From: Monomorium pharaonis
Taxonomy: Eukaryota; Arthropoda; Insecta; Hymenoptera; Formicidae
Length of the DNA: 64,000 nt
Direction: 5' to 3'
NCBI RefSeq assembly: GCF_013373865.1
Contig: NC_050474.1
Span: forward strand, 2,442,001 to 2,506,000
Of this stretch, positions 49,001 to 61,327 are shown in pieces. Position numbers and translations under genes: made by a program. The notes beneath the pieces were generated by a model, which saw nothing but the letters and a program-made list of their open reading frames with translations, searched no databases and was not told where the DNA came from. Each line of letters starts with the position of its first letter. The stretch's first letter is position 1.

Positions 49001-52000
49001 TAATCTATTCAAAAATTACATAGAGTATTATATAAATGAAACTAACGTTATATTAAAATTTCAAAAGCACCTCATAAATACAATCCATTTAATAACGAAT
49101 ATCAGGCGTAAAGGAAAGTTCTCGTGCAATTGCTGGCAATTCACTGAAAAGCCGTCTTGAATACGTTATAATTTTAATTATCATGCACCATCGGATTGCT
49201 CATCTTAAAAACCATGAGAAACGATGTCTATTTTACTTCCCCTGAGAACAATAAAAACAGGCTTTTGCGTAACATCCTTCTTTGACGTGACTAGAAAACT
49301 TCTGCATGCTATGCGATATTCTAGGACTGCATCAGTTTCATCTACGCTCTTGGCTACGTACGCGTATTTACATGAGCTCCGGATTTACGCAGACACATGA
49401 CGCAAAGAGCCATCGAGGCAAATCCTGTCCTTCCGTTTTCCGTTCTTAATCGCTATCACTTTCTACCGTATGCAGCCGTACGCTGATGCTCCAGTCACCC
49501 CTTTATCATTTATACATCGCTCGTTTCGTCACGAAAAAGTCATGCAGCGCCTGCCGCGGTGCGAATTAAAACACATATACTTTTACCTGTTATGAAGCAG
49601 CAATTAAGCAAATTACATAGAATATTTTTGATTATATACTGAGACAAAAAATTGTGATGTTTATGATAATTTCATGGTATAATAATTATGGAAAAATTTT
49701 ACTACAAATTATAGTACTAATAATATATAATAAATAAATCAAGTTATGAATTTCAGGTATTAATGTAGTAAAATATTAAGAAGATATGAATGCTAAAAAT
49801 AAACATTTCCTTGATATTTAACATAGATTTATTTAATCCCAAACATTTTTTTTCCTAATGGAACCGCTACCGTTATTGATTTAAGATATATGTTTCACCC
49901 ACTTGAAGTAATTAATGCGACAGAAAAACTCGGAGCTTTTACTTTATAGTTTGAATATTCTAAAGTCAGCGATTATCAAGTATTTTTGCACGTCCATACA
50001 TATTCATGTATTCATTAAGCTGGCCGTTCATTCACGTAATACTTAGAATGATGGTATCCTTACGCTGAAATAAGCAAGAAATAATTATCACTCCATGAAA
50101 TATATTTATTCCGTATAGCCACAAGTTATAACAAGTTAATTCTAGCAACCAGTATATGCATCTTTCATAATTGTTTCGACGGTCTAACAATATTATTTTT
50201 AGATCTGAATCCAGCAAAATTTTTTAATTCCTTAACAAAACCGGTTTTTCCTGTATAATAAAGATTATTATTATGAATATTAATTTCTGTTTTTTTTTCT
50301 TTCAAATCTTAAAAATAGTCACGTCAAATAATGCTAATAATTTAATTGTAATTACACACACAATGTTGTACGGCGTTTGAAATACAAAGCGGACTACAAA
50401 TGTACATCAGATGTATTTGAAGTATGGATATAAATTATCTTTGGCCGCGAAACAAATTAGATCCGGGCAGGAAGTGGTGGATATGCGGCGTATTCGTCTT
50501 CGGCTTGTCACATGTCGGCACACACGGAAAAGACAATGACCCGTTCCACGGTCTCGCGCGGCGTGGTGTCATTAAGAGCAAAGCTTCTAAATCGAGCACA
50601 ATAAATCATCGGATCGGAAGTAAAATATACAAGCGCGACCGCCTACGCACGCTTTGCCAGTGTCTCTCTTTTTCATGTTTGCAAAAAAAAAAAAACTTCT
50701 CTAGGTCGACCAACAGAAATAATATAAATTTCAAAAATAAATTTGAAATTAATACAATTAGTCAAGTATTTCAATAAAAATAATACTTAAAAAATAGAAA
50801 ACACGAGTATTTCATTGCTTACATGTTCTGTTACTTCATTCTGTTACTTCTTGGCTGTCTTCGAAAATGAAAGTTGCGTAACAGAAACGTCATTTTATAG
50901 ATACATCGTTAGACGTGCGATTAAAAAGATTACGTAGGGCTATCAACACAATTAACTATCACACACAAAATGACATAAGCTGCATAAGCATAGCATAAGA
51001 GCTCTAGGCCAATAAACATCTTATGTATATCAAAATATGGCGACTTTATGCTGGGAACTGACTGATTCAACGGTCTTATGCTATGCTTATGCAGCTTATA
51101 TCATTTTGTGTATGATAGCCCTATGGGCCCCCGCATAGACTTTTGCATAACGCATAACATAAATGCATAAGAAATTCAATTGGTTGAATTTCTTATGCAC
51201 TTTGCTTATGGACCAATCAATTTGCTTATGTACATACATACGTTGTGCGTTATGCAAAAGTGTGTGCGGGGGCCTTAACTCTAGTGACACGACCGCACAT
51301 GCGCTCAGCCGTTTGAGCACTTACAATTAGTTCATTTTCAAAGTTTAATTTAACTGGACTATATTAGTGGTACCTCATGGGTAGCGTGGAAGTCACTTAA
51401 TAATTTACATTCTTATTATTTATTTTACTAATTCGTCAGCACTTTCTATTTTTATTTGTGTATTTAATGATATATTACAACTTTTGATTATAATTAATTT
51501 ATTATAATTGAAATAAGACAATAAATTACAATACTAAAAAATTAAGTAATAAATAATATGATTCTCGCACGAGCCGAGCGCTCTCGACGATAGCCGAGAC
51601 TTTCCGAGACGCTGCAGCCCGCTCAAACTCGGTTGAGCGCATGTGCGGTCGTGTCGCTAGAGTTACTAGCCATCCCCTCCCGATGTGACCGTATGCTACC
51701 GGGGCCACAATCTGCGATCGCTGACCGGGGCCACAATCTGCGATCGCTGGACAGCAACCAAGTACGTAGGAACGTATACCCTCTGCATGAAGAGAGCTGG
51801 CAGTTTGTGCGAGGCGTTTGATGTGACATATCACATGACCGGATGCGGGGGTAGGTAAATTAGTCGGCAATTGCTGACGCCACCAAAGCTGCAACCTATC
51901 GGCCAGTCACTCGGTCGCTCATCAACCTTGTTCACCTGTTGACGATTCTCGTTTGCTAGGAATTCTCGCGCGTGTCGACCCTCAAACGATATATCTTAGA

Positions 52001-55000
52001 AATCGGCTGCGTCGACGCGAAACGCGCTACGTCATCTCTCGCAATTTCGGGGAACGTGTGATGAATCGTTTCATCACGCCGACATCAAGTCGATTGTTCA
52101 TCGCGGTCACTCTGTGTCCAAGATCGCGTACAGATTTTTTTAATTCGCTGCCCGCAGCGCAATTAATTCGTATACAGCAATTCGTTAGGCAATAATTTCA
52201 ACAAGAAAAAACGCAGAAGGGATGACAAGCGGTACATTAATTCCGGGTAATAATTTAATTCGCTAACTCGATAATGGTGTAGCGAAACGTGACGCGCATA
52301 CAAATCAACGAGATTTATTTCCCACGTTTATCGCATTAAATTAAATCCCCGTGCAAAAGGGAGCTAAATTCGGCTGTGTTGTCGTATTTCACGTCAGTTA
52401 AATAAATTTTGCGGATGATTAATTGAAAGGACGGAAACGCAACGGCTGTAATTCACGTAATCGTGGAGGTCGCACTGAATAAAAACGAGCCGGGCCATGC
52501 AAATATCGAGGAGGAGCAGAGCAGAGCAAATATACAATGAACAATGTAAAACGCAACTATGTGGAGTATACTGGCTTAACGTCGCGCTTATCAGATATTT
52601 GAGAAACGCGCGAGAAATAATTCTGATAATTCTGATTTATCAGATGCAACTGATAAACACCATAAACGAATATTGGCAGAAGCTCATAACTTCAGATACG
52701 TAAAATAAATATCTCGCTCGACGTAATTTCGTAATATTTTGTAAATTGTTTCTTTAAAAAATGTCCTCACGCTTTGACAACATGCTACTGTCTGCGTTGT
52801 CATGGACACAGAGTTGTCGTAATAATGCTCCGTTACGATCTGCGAGATTACTTTATGATTTTATGGTTTATCACGTACGTCAATTTATTGTCTCAATGAT
52901 GCCCGCTGTAAGATTAGAGTCCACACTCACAGCGCAGCAAAGTCGGTGCGGAATCGAATAGAAGAACAAATAAAGAAAAAAAAAGCACGCCTACTTAGAT
53001 CTTCGACCCCCGTACATCGCGATTCCCATTACGACAGCAGCTCACCACGTTGTCTAATTGTGGCAATTTAATAATGTCTTAATGAACACTTACGACTGCT
53101 GCCACGTGATCGCGAGGTTTACCCGCCGGCCCAGTTGTTTCCTTCAGTATTCAAATACGGAAAATTGCCACGAGTTCTTTCGGAAACGCGATACGCGCTG
53201 TTGAGACCTAATGTAGACACATGTAGCTTTCTCGAGAAGCTTTACAAAACTGAAGTATAAAATCTCAAGCACAGAATATTGACGGCAATAAATCAGAAAT
53301 AAACAATTGACTACTTCAAACAAATTGACTACTTTTCATTTATATTTAATATATGAAAATGTCTCTGGATTCGGGAAAACATTTAAGAAACACGCTTTAT
53401 ATTATCCTGAAAGTAATTTGATGTTATATCGGGTATTTAATTCTTATAATGGAAATTTTTATGAATGGTGATAAAATTATTATGCAAGTTAAATAATTGG
53501 TCTCGTTACAAACAGAGGATGCGACGAGTCATCTATCATAGATTCATAACAATATTAATTTTACGCCTTCTTGAGCTTTGTTAAGAAAATTCTCTCACAT
53601 ATTTATTTATTCTATTTCAAAAACTTCAGTTTAAAATCAATTACGTTCTTTTAATTTCTTTCGTTCTTTTAATATTTGGTTGTTTAGTCTCTTTTTTATT
53701 ACAAATGTACAACATACCGTTAGCAATTTGAATACTTCCCAACAATGATAAATCCTACCGCGAACTGTGACAGACACGCGGGAAGTTTTGGCTATTTCGT
53801 TCCACGAGATCGCGCTTAATAGGAATTAATCACACGTAATCCGCGCTGCACAATTTAATCCATTCGTGCCAATCATATACTCGTCATCGCCGGCAAATAC
53901 TTCACGGAAAGCGAAATCGTCCATGCGAGAAGACACGTAACTTCATTCCGCGAACGGGATTGCAGAAAACTTGCCGCTATGGCATCGCTGGTGGACAAAC
54001 GCCGAGACACTACGAAGCCAAAGGCCAAGGCGACGTGGGTGAAATCCAATGCTATGCGAGGAAGAAATTTACCAGCGACGATTAAAATGTCGTGGGAGTA
54101 TTAAGCAAATCGTCAAAGCATACTTCTCACTATAAGGAAATGGGGAAACTAGATGTGAGCATCTATGTTAAGATAATTCTTATTTTTTCGACATTTTTGT
54201 AAGAATTGATTCGTAACTCGAATCCAAAATGTTTCAGAAAACCGTGTAATTAAATCGAATAACATTGACTTCTCCATGATTGTATTCCTTAAATACTTTT
54301 ATCATATTTTTGACATTTTCTGAATAAATTTTTCTTAAAAATATAAATCTTTTAATTAGATATAAATAAATTATTGATAGAATAATTTTATCTTCAAAGA
54401 ATAATCTAAAATTATTCTGTATTTCATATTCTACAACATTCTAATGACAATGTGAGTACACTAAAAAAAAAATTCAATATATCCAATAAGATATGTAGTT
54501 GCGGGTTGCCAATTACAGATATACTCAATACAATAATATATGCTATTGCAGTGTCAACATTGTACTTGCATTAACAGTAAATATTATAGTATTGAGTATT
54601 TTATGTAGCTGACAGCCCGCAATTACATATGTTATTGGCTATATTGTTTTTTTCTGTGTACATTTTATTCCGCAGATCTTTTATGACACTTAAAAGGACA
54701 CAAGTACATTAGTGACTTAACCACTCGTAAAAACGTAATAATAATACTATCTTGCGAGAATTAACAATTTTTTACGCCACGTTATATTGCATAACGACAT
54801 GTAACAATAGAAAACATTGTCGTTAGTAGATAAATACGCAAGATACTAGGAAAAACGGAAAGCGCAGAATATATGTCACTCGGTTCTTAATTGAAATACT
54901 TCATTTTAAAAAATGGAATATTTTGAGTTAGAATTTAGATGCGTCACAGATGTACAAATCCTCCTAAAATTTTAAAAATTATTTGTGCCAACACCGAAAA

Positions 55001-56383
55001 TTGATAAAATTGATAACCCTCTTCTCTCAAAATAAAATCGTGGGCACGCAATATTAAAACTTATTATAATTATTAATCGCAAAATATTCCATTATCTTCT
55101 AATGGCGACAATTGAAAGAACTTGAATTTCTCTACATCAGACCCGCCCAAACAAGAACTATAACATTGCCCACTCGCAATCAGTGCGAGACGCGAGTGTT
55201 TCAAATGCTTTATTACGGAAACGGTCGTCTCGGCAAACGGCATGCGGTCTTTTTTCGGTAAAAGAGAGAAAGTCGAGTTTACCTCGGTCACGAGGGTGCT
55301 GTCGTAGTCCCTGGTGTCGTAGTTCCATCCGTACCGGCACTTGATGACCGGCCAGTCGGGGCTACTGACCGGCGGCGATGACAATCGGGTCGACGGTGAG
55401 TCAAATGACGGAGACGTGGTCAACAACGAGCTGTCGGTGGTGTTGGACAGATCGGCGCCTCTGAGCCACGAATCGATTATCTCCGTATAATTCACGTTGT
55501 ACATTTCACACTTGGAGTAAATCCTCTTGCCATCGGCCTTGATCTGGTAGGGCAATGAGAGCGCCTTCCTCTCGTCCAACGACATTAGATCCGTCAGGTT
55601 CTCCAGTTCCGGTACCTTGCACCAGTGCTCTGGCGAGGCACTCACGAACACCTATCTCGAAATCGCGAGTCTTAATTAAGATTAATTATTCGGACCTGTG
55701 TATTACTTTTGTATCGGCCTTCTATAATAATGTTAATTTAGCAATTTTCATTATAGATTCAATTTTTCAAATCCATAAATTTGAATATGTATATTTTTAA
55801 GTTTATTTGTCTATTTTTCCTGTATGTTTTATCAAGAATCTAAATTTAAAAAATTCTCTCAAACAGTAAGATCATCACTCTAATTTTGCAAAAAGACAAC
55901 ACATAATTTAAATGCAATCATATACTGAAAGGAAGTTGTTGATTTGAATAAATTTAACTTCGGTTCAAATATTTAGATATATAATTTATATGCATAAATA
56001 TTTTACCTGAAAGGATGAAAAGTTGAAAAATTTAGTCAAATCGACAACTTTTTCGCTAATTTCATTTATTATAAACTTGCTCTTCACACGGCATTATTTT
56101 GAAAGATAAAAATATTTGAAGTTTCTGTTACATAAATAAAAAATAAAACTTGTGATTTTTTATAAGATTCTACTGTACTCGATACTGTAATCTCCACCTC
56201 GAACGAGAGCTCCAAACCTAAAGGCACACCTGAAACAAAATCAGATAACATGCTTACTTGTGAAAACGCCAAAAAGGCGGCCGGCAGAGTGGCAGGTATG
56301 CACAGTAAGTAGTACATGATGTTCTGGTATCGGCCCTTTTCGCCCACGTGTACCAGCACCTCGTCGAAGTCGATCGAGCTCAT
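43016..56383 (-). CDS. SLC22-family (organic cation/carcinine-type) membrane transporter
   Basis: Nine exons on the minus strand: 56258-56383, 55283-55651, 46097-46355, 45795-45886, 45187-45390, 44786-45035, 44501-44632, 43523-43931 and 43016-43289 (2115 nt, 704 aa). All phases join. Order: short cytosolic N-terminus (FDEVLVHVGEKGRYQ), TM1, then a large extracellular loop (about residues 45-165) with cysteines and N-glycosylation sites N60, N96 and N112. The MFS signature GWIADKWGRR (195-204), the SLC22 block PESPRWLL and the second signature MDRLGRRW follow. LPETLNIHLPQT comes after the last membrane segment, and a cytosolic tail of about 110 residues, rich in Lys, Glu and Pro, ends the protein. 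Family members carry organic cations, carnitine or, in insect glia and photoreceptors, carcinine and beta-alanine. Which substrate applies cannot be read here. Intron 2 is 8.9 kb and full of small repeats. The exon 8 donor (GTTAGT) is chosen for frame. Confidence 0.88.
47396..47441. repeat. 19-bp near-perfect hairpin
   Basis: Left arm 47396-47414 and right arm 47421-47441 pair over 19 bp with a 2-nt bulge around the 6-nt loop ATAATA; the inner 14 bp (TAATACTAAGCAGC) are perfect. Located in intron 2 of the SLC22 gene just left of the GC-rich island. It could be a fold-back relic or a small hairpin RNA; nothing decides. Confidence 0.7.
47450..48120. other. GC-rich island inside SLC22 intron 2
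   Basis: About 670 bp of CpG-rich sequence in an otherwise AT-rich intron. It contains an AGC/CAG run of six to seven units near 47728-47748 and a (TC)11 run at 48061-48082. Open frames on both strands (87 and 135 codons plus; 105 minus) have low-complexity content and no recognised domain. It resembles the promoter patches elsewhere in the window, so an internal promoter or non-coding exon is plausible. Confidence 0.45.
48061..48082. repeat. (TC)11 microsatellite
   Basis: Pure TC run at the right edge of the GC-rich island in SLC22 intron 2. Confidence 0.95.
50937..51121. mobile_element. MITE-like element A, about 185 bp
   Basis: Terminal inverted repeats begin GGGCTATCA and end TGATAGCCC, and the arms stay paired for about 50 bp (both contain the word CTGCATAAGCATAGCATAAG in matching orientation). 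The left arm carries an extra 16 nt that repeats the ACTATCA word. TA dinucleotides flank both ends (50935-50936 and 51122-51123), as expected of a Tc1/mariner-type target duplication. There is no coding capacity, so it would be non-autonomous. Confidence 0.8.
51126..51274. mobile_element. MITE-like element B, about 149 bp
   Basis: Terminal inverted repeats of 29 bp start GGCCCCCGCA, with about two mismatches between 51126-51154 and the complement of 51246-51274. The interior holds a second palindrome (AGAAATTCAATTGGTTGAATTTCT region). It abuts element A by 4 bp and element C by 3 bp, and no clear target duplication is visible. It shares GCATAA/GCATAAG words with element A. Confidence 0.75.
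51278..51663. mobile_element. MITE-like element C, about 386 bp
   Basis: Terminal inverted repeats of about 41-43 bp at 51278-51318 and 51621-51663 begin ACTCTAG and include GACACGACCGCACATGCGCT. The arms differ by a few substitutions and a 2-nt indel. TA flanks both ends (51276-51277, 51664-51665), consistent with a mariner-like target duplication. The interior is AT-rich and has no transposase. Confidence 0.8.
51698..51749. repeat. Perfect 26-bp tandem duplication
   Basis: The unit starting ACCGGGGCCACAATCTGCGA occurs twice without mismatch at 51698-51723 and 51724-51749, 33 bp right of element C. It looks recent because the copies are identical. Confidence 0.95.
51750..54455. other. Rest of SLC22 intron 2, no gene supported
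   Basis: AT-rich DNA with GC-richer patches at 51880-52200, 52960-53200 and 53720-54100. A 41-codon basic open frame at 53979-54104 is the only coding-like item and is discussed as a finding. Confidence 0.4.
54456..54661. mobile_element. MITE-like element D, about 206 bp
   Basis: Left arm (from 54459, CACTAAAAA...) and right arm (ending ...TTTTTCTGTG at 54658) are about 45-bp imperfect inverted repeats sharing CCAATAA(G/C)ATATGTA(G/A)TTGCGGG in matching orientation. The outermost TA dinucleotides at 54457-54458 and 54659-54660 fit a TA target duplication. No open frame. Its termini differ from those of elements A-C, so it is a fourth family. Confidence 0.8.
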
Positions 56384-58120
56384 CTTTCCGGCGATGCCGC
56401 GATTCTGCCGTGTCTCAACAGTTTTAGCAGGACAGTGTGGACGACCACCACGGATGCGGCAGCGGCGGCGGCGACGACGATCGTGCACGATGCGACGGTG
56501 GCGTGATACACCTTCGAATTACACGGCATGACCGCCGTCGCTCATCCTCGAAGGCAACCACGCCGAATTGTAAACACACGTTTCTCGCCCCCTTCGACCG
56601 AGATCGCGCACCGAGGAAGCTTCCTCCTCCTTGGTGCTGCCCACCCTGCCTCGTCTCCTCCACCCCCGCCCCCTCCTTCTTTTCCTCCTCCTCTTTTTTT
56701 TCCTCGTCCTCCTGCCGCCCCGCTGCGCCTTCAGATGTACCCCCCCAATCGGACTTTTTCGAGAGTGACGGCTTTTCCACGATTCGGGCACGTGCTACAA
56801 CGCGCGTCTCACCGCAAGGTGCACTGCTGAGCTTAAGGTCGCGCACGGTACCACCAAGATCACTACTGTCAAACCTAACGAGCCGCGGCCGACCGGGTCC
56901 CGGGAGATGCCGATCTGCATCTGGCTACAATGAGCGCGTTGCACTTCATGTCTCATCTCGCACGAATCTTACGCTGTAAGTCTGATCGACGCCGACAAAG
57001 CTCTCTTTCGGGAGAGGCGCTTCACCGGAAAGCGTCAAGTCAATCACGACGCGAGCGTCGATCAGTCCCGGCCCTCAACCGCGAGGACTCGAAGATGAAA
57101 GGAAGGAAAGTGACAGGCCGAGTGGTCTGATCTCAGTCGAGCCTTTTCTACTTGCGGTGCGCGCGTCCTCGCTCGCGCTCTCCACCACTGTCTCGAGGGG
57201 CTCGAATTTAGTCTCTTCTGCTTCTCAACAACCCTCCCGCGAGGATCCCGACTTGTTTCTGGAACTACCACGGTCTTCTCCGCGGTAATAAGGGGATTAT
57301 CTCGAACGTAGATCTCGACGAGTAGTTTCGAGGGTCATCGAAGGCGCACTCGCGGTTCAACCTCTCTAAATCGATCGCGCAAACTTCTTCTTTCACCGAA
57401 GATCCGATTCACCCGCTCGCGGCACTCGTTACGGTGCCCATTCACTCCTGTTTACGGAAGTGTCTGATTGACTCGCCGTTTCTCTCTCCCCCCCCTCTCT
57501 CTCTCTCTCACTCTCACTCTCTTTGTTAGCGTACATGCGTTTATTAACGAACCCGCGTCTCCGGCACTCGCCGTAACTCGCCGGAATCGAGCACTCCTCG
57601 ACACCGCTCGCGACTCACTCGCGACAACGCAGCTCCTCGTTTCGTGGCTCGAGGGACCGTCCCTTCATCCTCGTTCACGCACCGCGTCCGCCCACCACGT
57701 CACGATCGCGTAGATTCCGCGTGGATCTCCTCCGGCTGCTATACGGGCAGCGTTAACGTCCGTCGTCCTCGCGACAGAGCGGCTCATACGCCGCGGACAT
57801 CGCGGCCACGGCCATCAGCCATTGCCGGAGAAGACCTCCTCTCTTCTGATCCTACCGAACATCATCTTCGTCGGAGTCTATCCTCCTCCTTCCTCGGCCG
57901 ATCGAGAGCCGCCGCCGTCGCCGCAATGACCGAACGCTCGTCCACTTCTCCGTCCTTCTTTCTCTCTCCCTCTTTCTGCAAACGAAATTCCCTTCGTAGC
58001 TCTAACGCTATATTGTCCATTGTAAGTACTCCGCTGCTCGTTAGCTTCCGCGTGCGACGCGCGCGATCGCGAGCGACCTCGGACACAGCGCCGGCGGATT
58101 TGACGTAATGATCGATTTCG
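56384..58120 (-). promoter_or_regulatory. GC-rich 5' UTR and promoter region of the SLC22 gene
   Basis: A 1.7 kb block with high GC and CpG content follows the SLC22 start codon on its 5' side, then the sequence drops sharply into AT-rich DNA at about 58.1 kb. It has pyrimidine-rich low-complexity tracts at 56650-56710 and 57480-57525. Many overlapping open frames occur on both strands. A GTAAGT at 58022 on the plus strand follows an ATG-led open stretch from 57926; this could be a small plus-strand first exon, but nothing downstream supports it. Confidence 0.5.
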
Positions 58121-61020
58121 CGTCTCCTCGTCGATCGAGAAAATACATTATATTTTTCTTTTTTTTTTTTTTAAGTAATCTTCTCTAAACATGTTTCTAT
58201 TCATTGCATTTTTTTCCTCCACAGAGAAAATGATAAAATCTTTCATTAAAGAAATTTATATAAGCTACGAACCTTATTATTTATGGCAGAAATTTACAGA
58301 ATTTGTTGTCCGTGATATTCATATGTTTTTCCGTTCTTTATAATCATTCTAACTTTTTTGTAAGTCTTACTTTTTCAAGAATTTTTAAACCCACATAGTG
58401 CGACTTTATTCTCGTCATTATTCAAGTATTCTAAATCCGTGTAACGACTTCTTCGAAATTTTAGCCATCCATTAGATTTATTCATATGCATACATTTCTT
58501 TCATGTGATAGTATATATCAGAAAATTTTAATTAATTATCATGAAACGCAAATATTCAGAATGTATTACGATGTTTATATGTATAATTATCTCAAACTTT
58601 TTTCATCTATTTAAAATTATTTTATAAAATAAAATTCTTTTAACCGGCAAAGATAAATAAGCAATCAAAAAATGTTTAAATAATTAGAAATATAACGTTG
58701 CGCTCTTTCAGTTTATATATTCGATCATAGCACAAATGGATAATATCTCAAAATTTCGTGCCTCATGTATTTTTATTGTTCAAATCTATCAATTAACTAA
58801 ACCGTGTAAATCCGTTATTAAACTATCGTTGTCACTGTCACGGTCGTGGTAGAATATGCAAAATGTATGGAGCACGTGCCGGATAAACGATCGGAGATGT
58901 CAATTATGTGGTCAGAAACAGATTCACGCCTTCCAACAAAAGTACGTAAATTTTCTATTATGTTCGTAGCTTGTTGCGCTTTTTCAATTCCTATTGTTGC
59001 TATTCCTATTGTCAGGACGTGCGAATGCAAATTTCACTTGCTTGGCACGAGAAGAGCCATGCGTTCTGAAAGTTGTAATATTCCCTCAAAATTTTCTTTC
59101 GAGAAAGGATATATCTTTTACAAAATGTATCTTTAAACGGAAAAAAATGTTTAAATCAAATCCGATTTAAAACTGACTATTGAAACGAGTTTAATAGCTG
59201 CAATTTGGAATGACATCTATAAAGATATATGTCTATAAGTCGCGTTTTCCATAACCGTTAAGATTAATTGAGATTTAATTCTCAGTTTAGTTGACTCAAA
59301 TTAAAACGCAGAAATGGTTCTGCATGAATTACTCTAATGCAGATATATTCCTCTGGAAGATAAAATGTTAAATGTTACGGAGCACATAACGATAATCAGA
59401 ATAAGGAAACGCTTATTGCAACTCGTTACGTCTGTCTGTGAAAACACGTTTTTCATCGAGCAGCGAGAATAATAACACACAATATGTTAAATTTACGTCA
59501 CCTGATGCTGGTTACGATAAGTAGATGAAAAATATAAACACATTTCACCATTCGTTTGTAAATCACGATCATCCGGCGCGATTGCAATTATATCACTATA
59601 CAATTTGTTATTTTCCTATCTTTAGACACAAAAATCTTTTTGAGACGCAACATCGCACTGCACACGCACGATGTTGTTTATGCATCGTTTATGTATTATA
59701 TAATTCTTAAAATGATATGTTCGGCTAGTAATCGCTAGTAATAAATCACTAGTGAAGAGGCTGTCTATATATGTCACAATCTAATACATGCGTTATAAAC
59801 TCTTACAAACTATTGCAGCATCCATAATTTTTTTTAATACTATCATTTTTTAATATTACTACTCTGCCTGAAATATATATCTACAATACATATATTTCTG
59901 ATCATGCAAAATATAAAATATCCGCTACATTACTACACACATGTAATTTTCTATGCAGACAATATACCCGGGCATTTACGTTTTCTTTTGCCCAAGGATT
60001 CTTTAACTTTAAAGACAGTGGTTAAGCTGCGAAACGTAGCAAAATGAAATAATCGCACATGCAAGTTACGGCTAGATAAAGCTGTTAATGGCATGCCCAC
60101 GTGGTTGACGATAAATTAATATCGTCACGAAATCGTCGATAATCGAGCTTGCAGCCTGTCTTCTTCTCAAAGAAGTCTTTTCTTGTCAAACGATGATAAC
60201 ACGCGCAGCCTTAGAATGTTGCCAAGAGTTTATTTACTGTCTTATGGAAACAACCTATCACAATGTTCAGATGTGGCATGATCATGTGTGCAAGCAATAT
60301 GAGGAAATATTTGGTGATACGAAATGTTGACACTTATCCTTTGTCTGACAAAATTAACAGTTTGCAATCAAAGATAATGCACTTTTCGCGTAATATAATG
60401 AGTATTTGTAGAATTTAGTGCGTTTGGTATTGCGTTTTGATAATGCTGTGTTTACAGAAAAAAATGGTTCAACTTATATTTGATTGTCATAATATTTTAT
60501 GAATAAATGTTATAATTCAACAAACATTATAACGCGCGAGTGATAATTTTTGGAATGCGCACATAGCAAAAACATTTGCTTAGCTCATCTTTATTAATAA
60601 ATCAAATTCGTATATTTCTTCAAACAAAACGAAATCTCTTAGAATTTGGGTCAAACCTAATGAAATAAGTAAAATTAATTTATAATTTGCTTTATTAGCG
60701 ACTTTCAGAATAAATAATGTTTTCTTGTTCAAAACTTTTATTTTAATTTTTACAATAATAAATATTAATCGATAAAATAACATATTTTGTTAATATTTAT
60801 TGATAAAAATTAGATAATCTAATTAACGACTTCTTTAAATATTTTTTACAAAATAAAACATGTTTTTCAAAAAAGAAAATAAATAACAAAAATAAATAAA
60901 TAATAATTCGTATTTATTACGCTTCCATGGACTGTCCAAATCCTAATTAGCGACCGGTTTTATCAATCTGCAATTGTAAGGCTTACCAGACTTACAGTTT
61001 TTTTTTTCTACATATTTAGC
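58121..61020. other. AT-rich region, no gene established
   Basis: Mostly AT-rich with an 11-12 T run near 58162. A block at about 58840-59110 has less biased composition and is open on both strands (see findings). No splice-linked set of exons could be built. A CpG-poor, TA-rich stretch continues to 61000. Confidence 0.4.
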
Positions 61021-61035
61021 CTGCCAGCTTGGCAC

Positions 61036-61130
61036 TGACGTCAGGTAACCCTAGCTCGCGGGGCATATGCGGCTCGCGATCGCACAGTCGTGCCTCCTCT
61101 CATTGTTCGTTACAATTACGAGTGACGTCA
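61036..61130. promoter_or_regulatory. Two perfect CRE palindromes in a GC-rich patch
   Basis: TGACGTCA occurs at 61036-61043 and again at 61123-61130, at the left part of a roughly 290-bp GC-rich island (61030-61320) in AT-rich surroundings. TGACGTCA is the established binding site for CREB/ATF-type bZIP factors. The island carries weak open frames on both strands (86 plus, 67 minus codons) but no recognised protein, so it is more likely a promoter or enhancer. Confidence 0.5.
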
Positions 61131-61327
61131 CGGGTGCAAACAATGTCATTCCGCTTCGCACGCCTTCGCATTCTACCCATCTCTCTCTTTCTTCCCTGAG
61201 CGCGATCTCCCGCTCCGTCCTCCCTGCCGTTTCATCTGCGCGTTCGCGATGCACGCGAATCCGCGCGCCTACGCGACTCTTCTTAGAGATTCGTGCCGTT
61301 CCCGATATAGGATATTTGCAATTTTAG

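Noticed and set aside
56424..56979. 180- and 140-codon frames upstream of the SLC22 start
   Set aside because: They arise from CT- and GA-rich tracts; both strands open, no domain.
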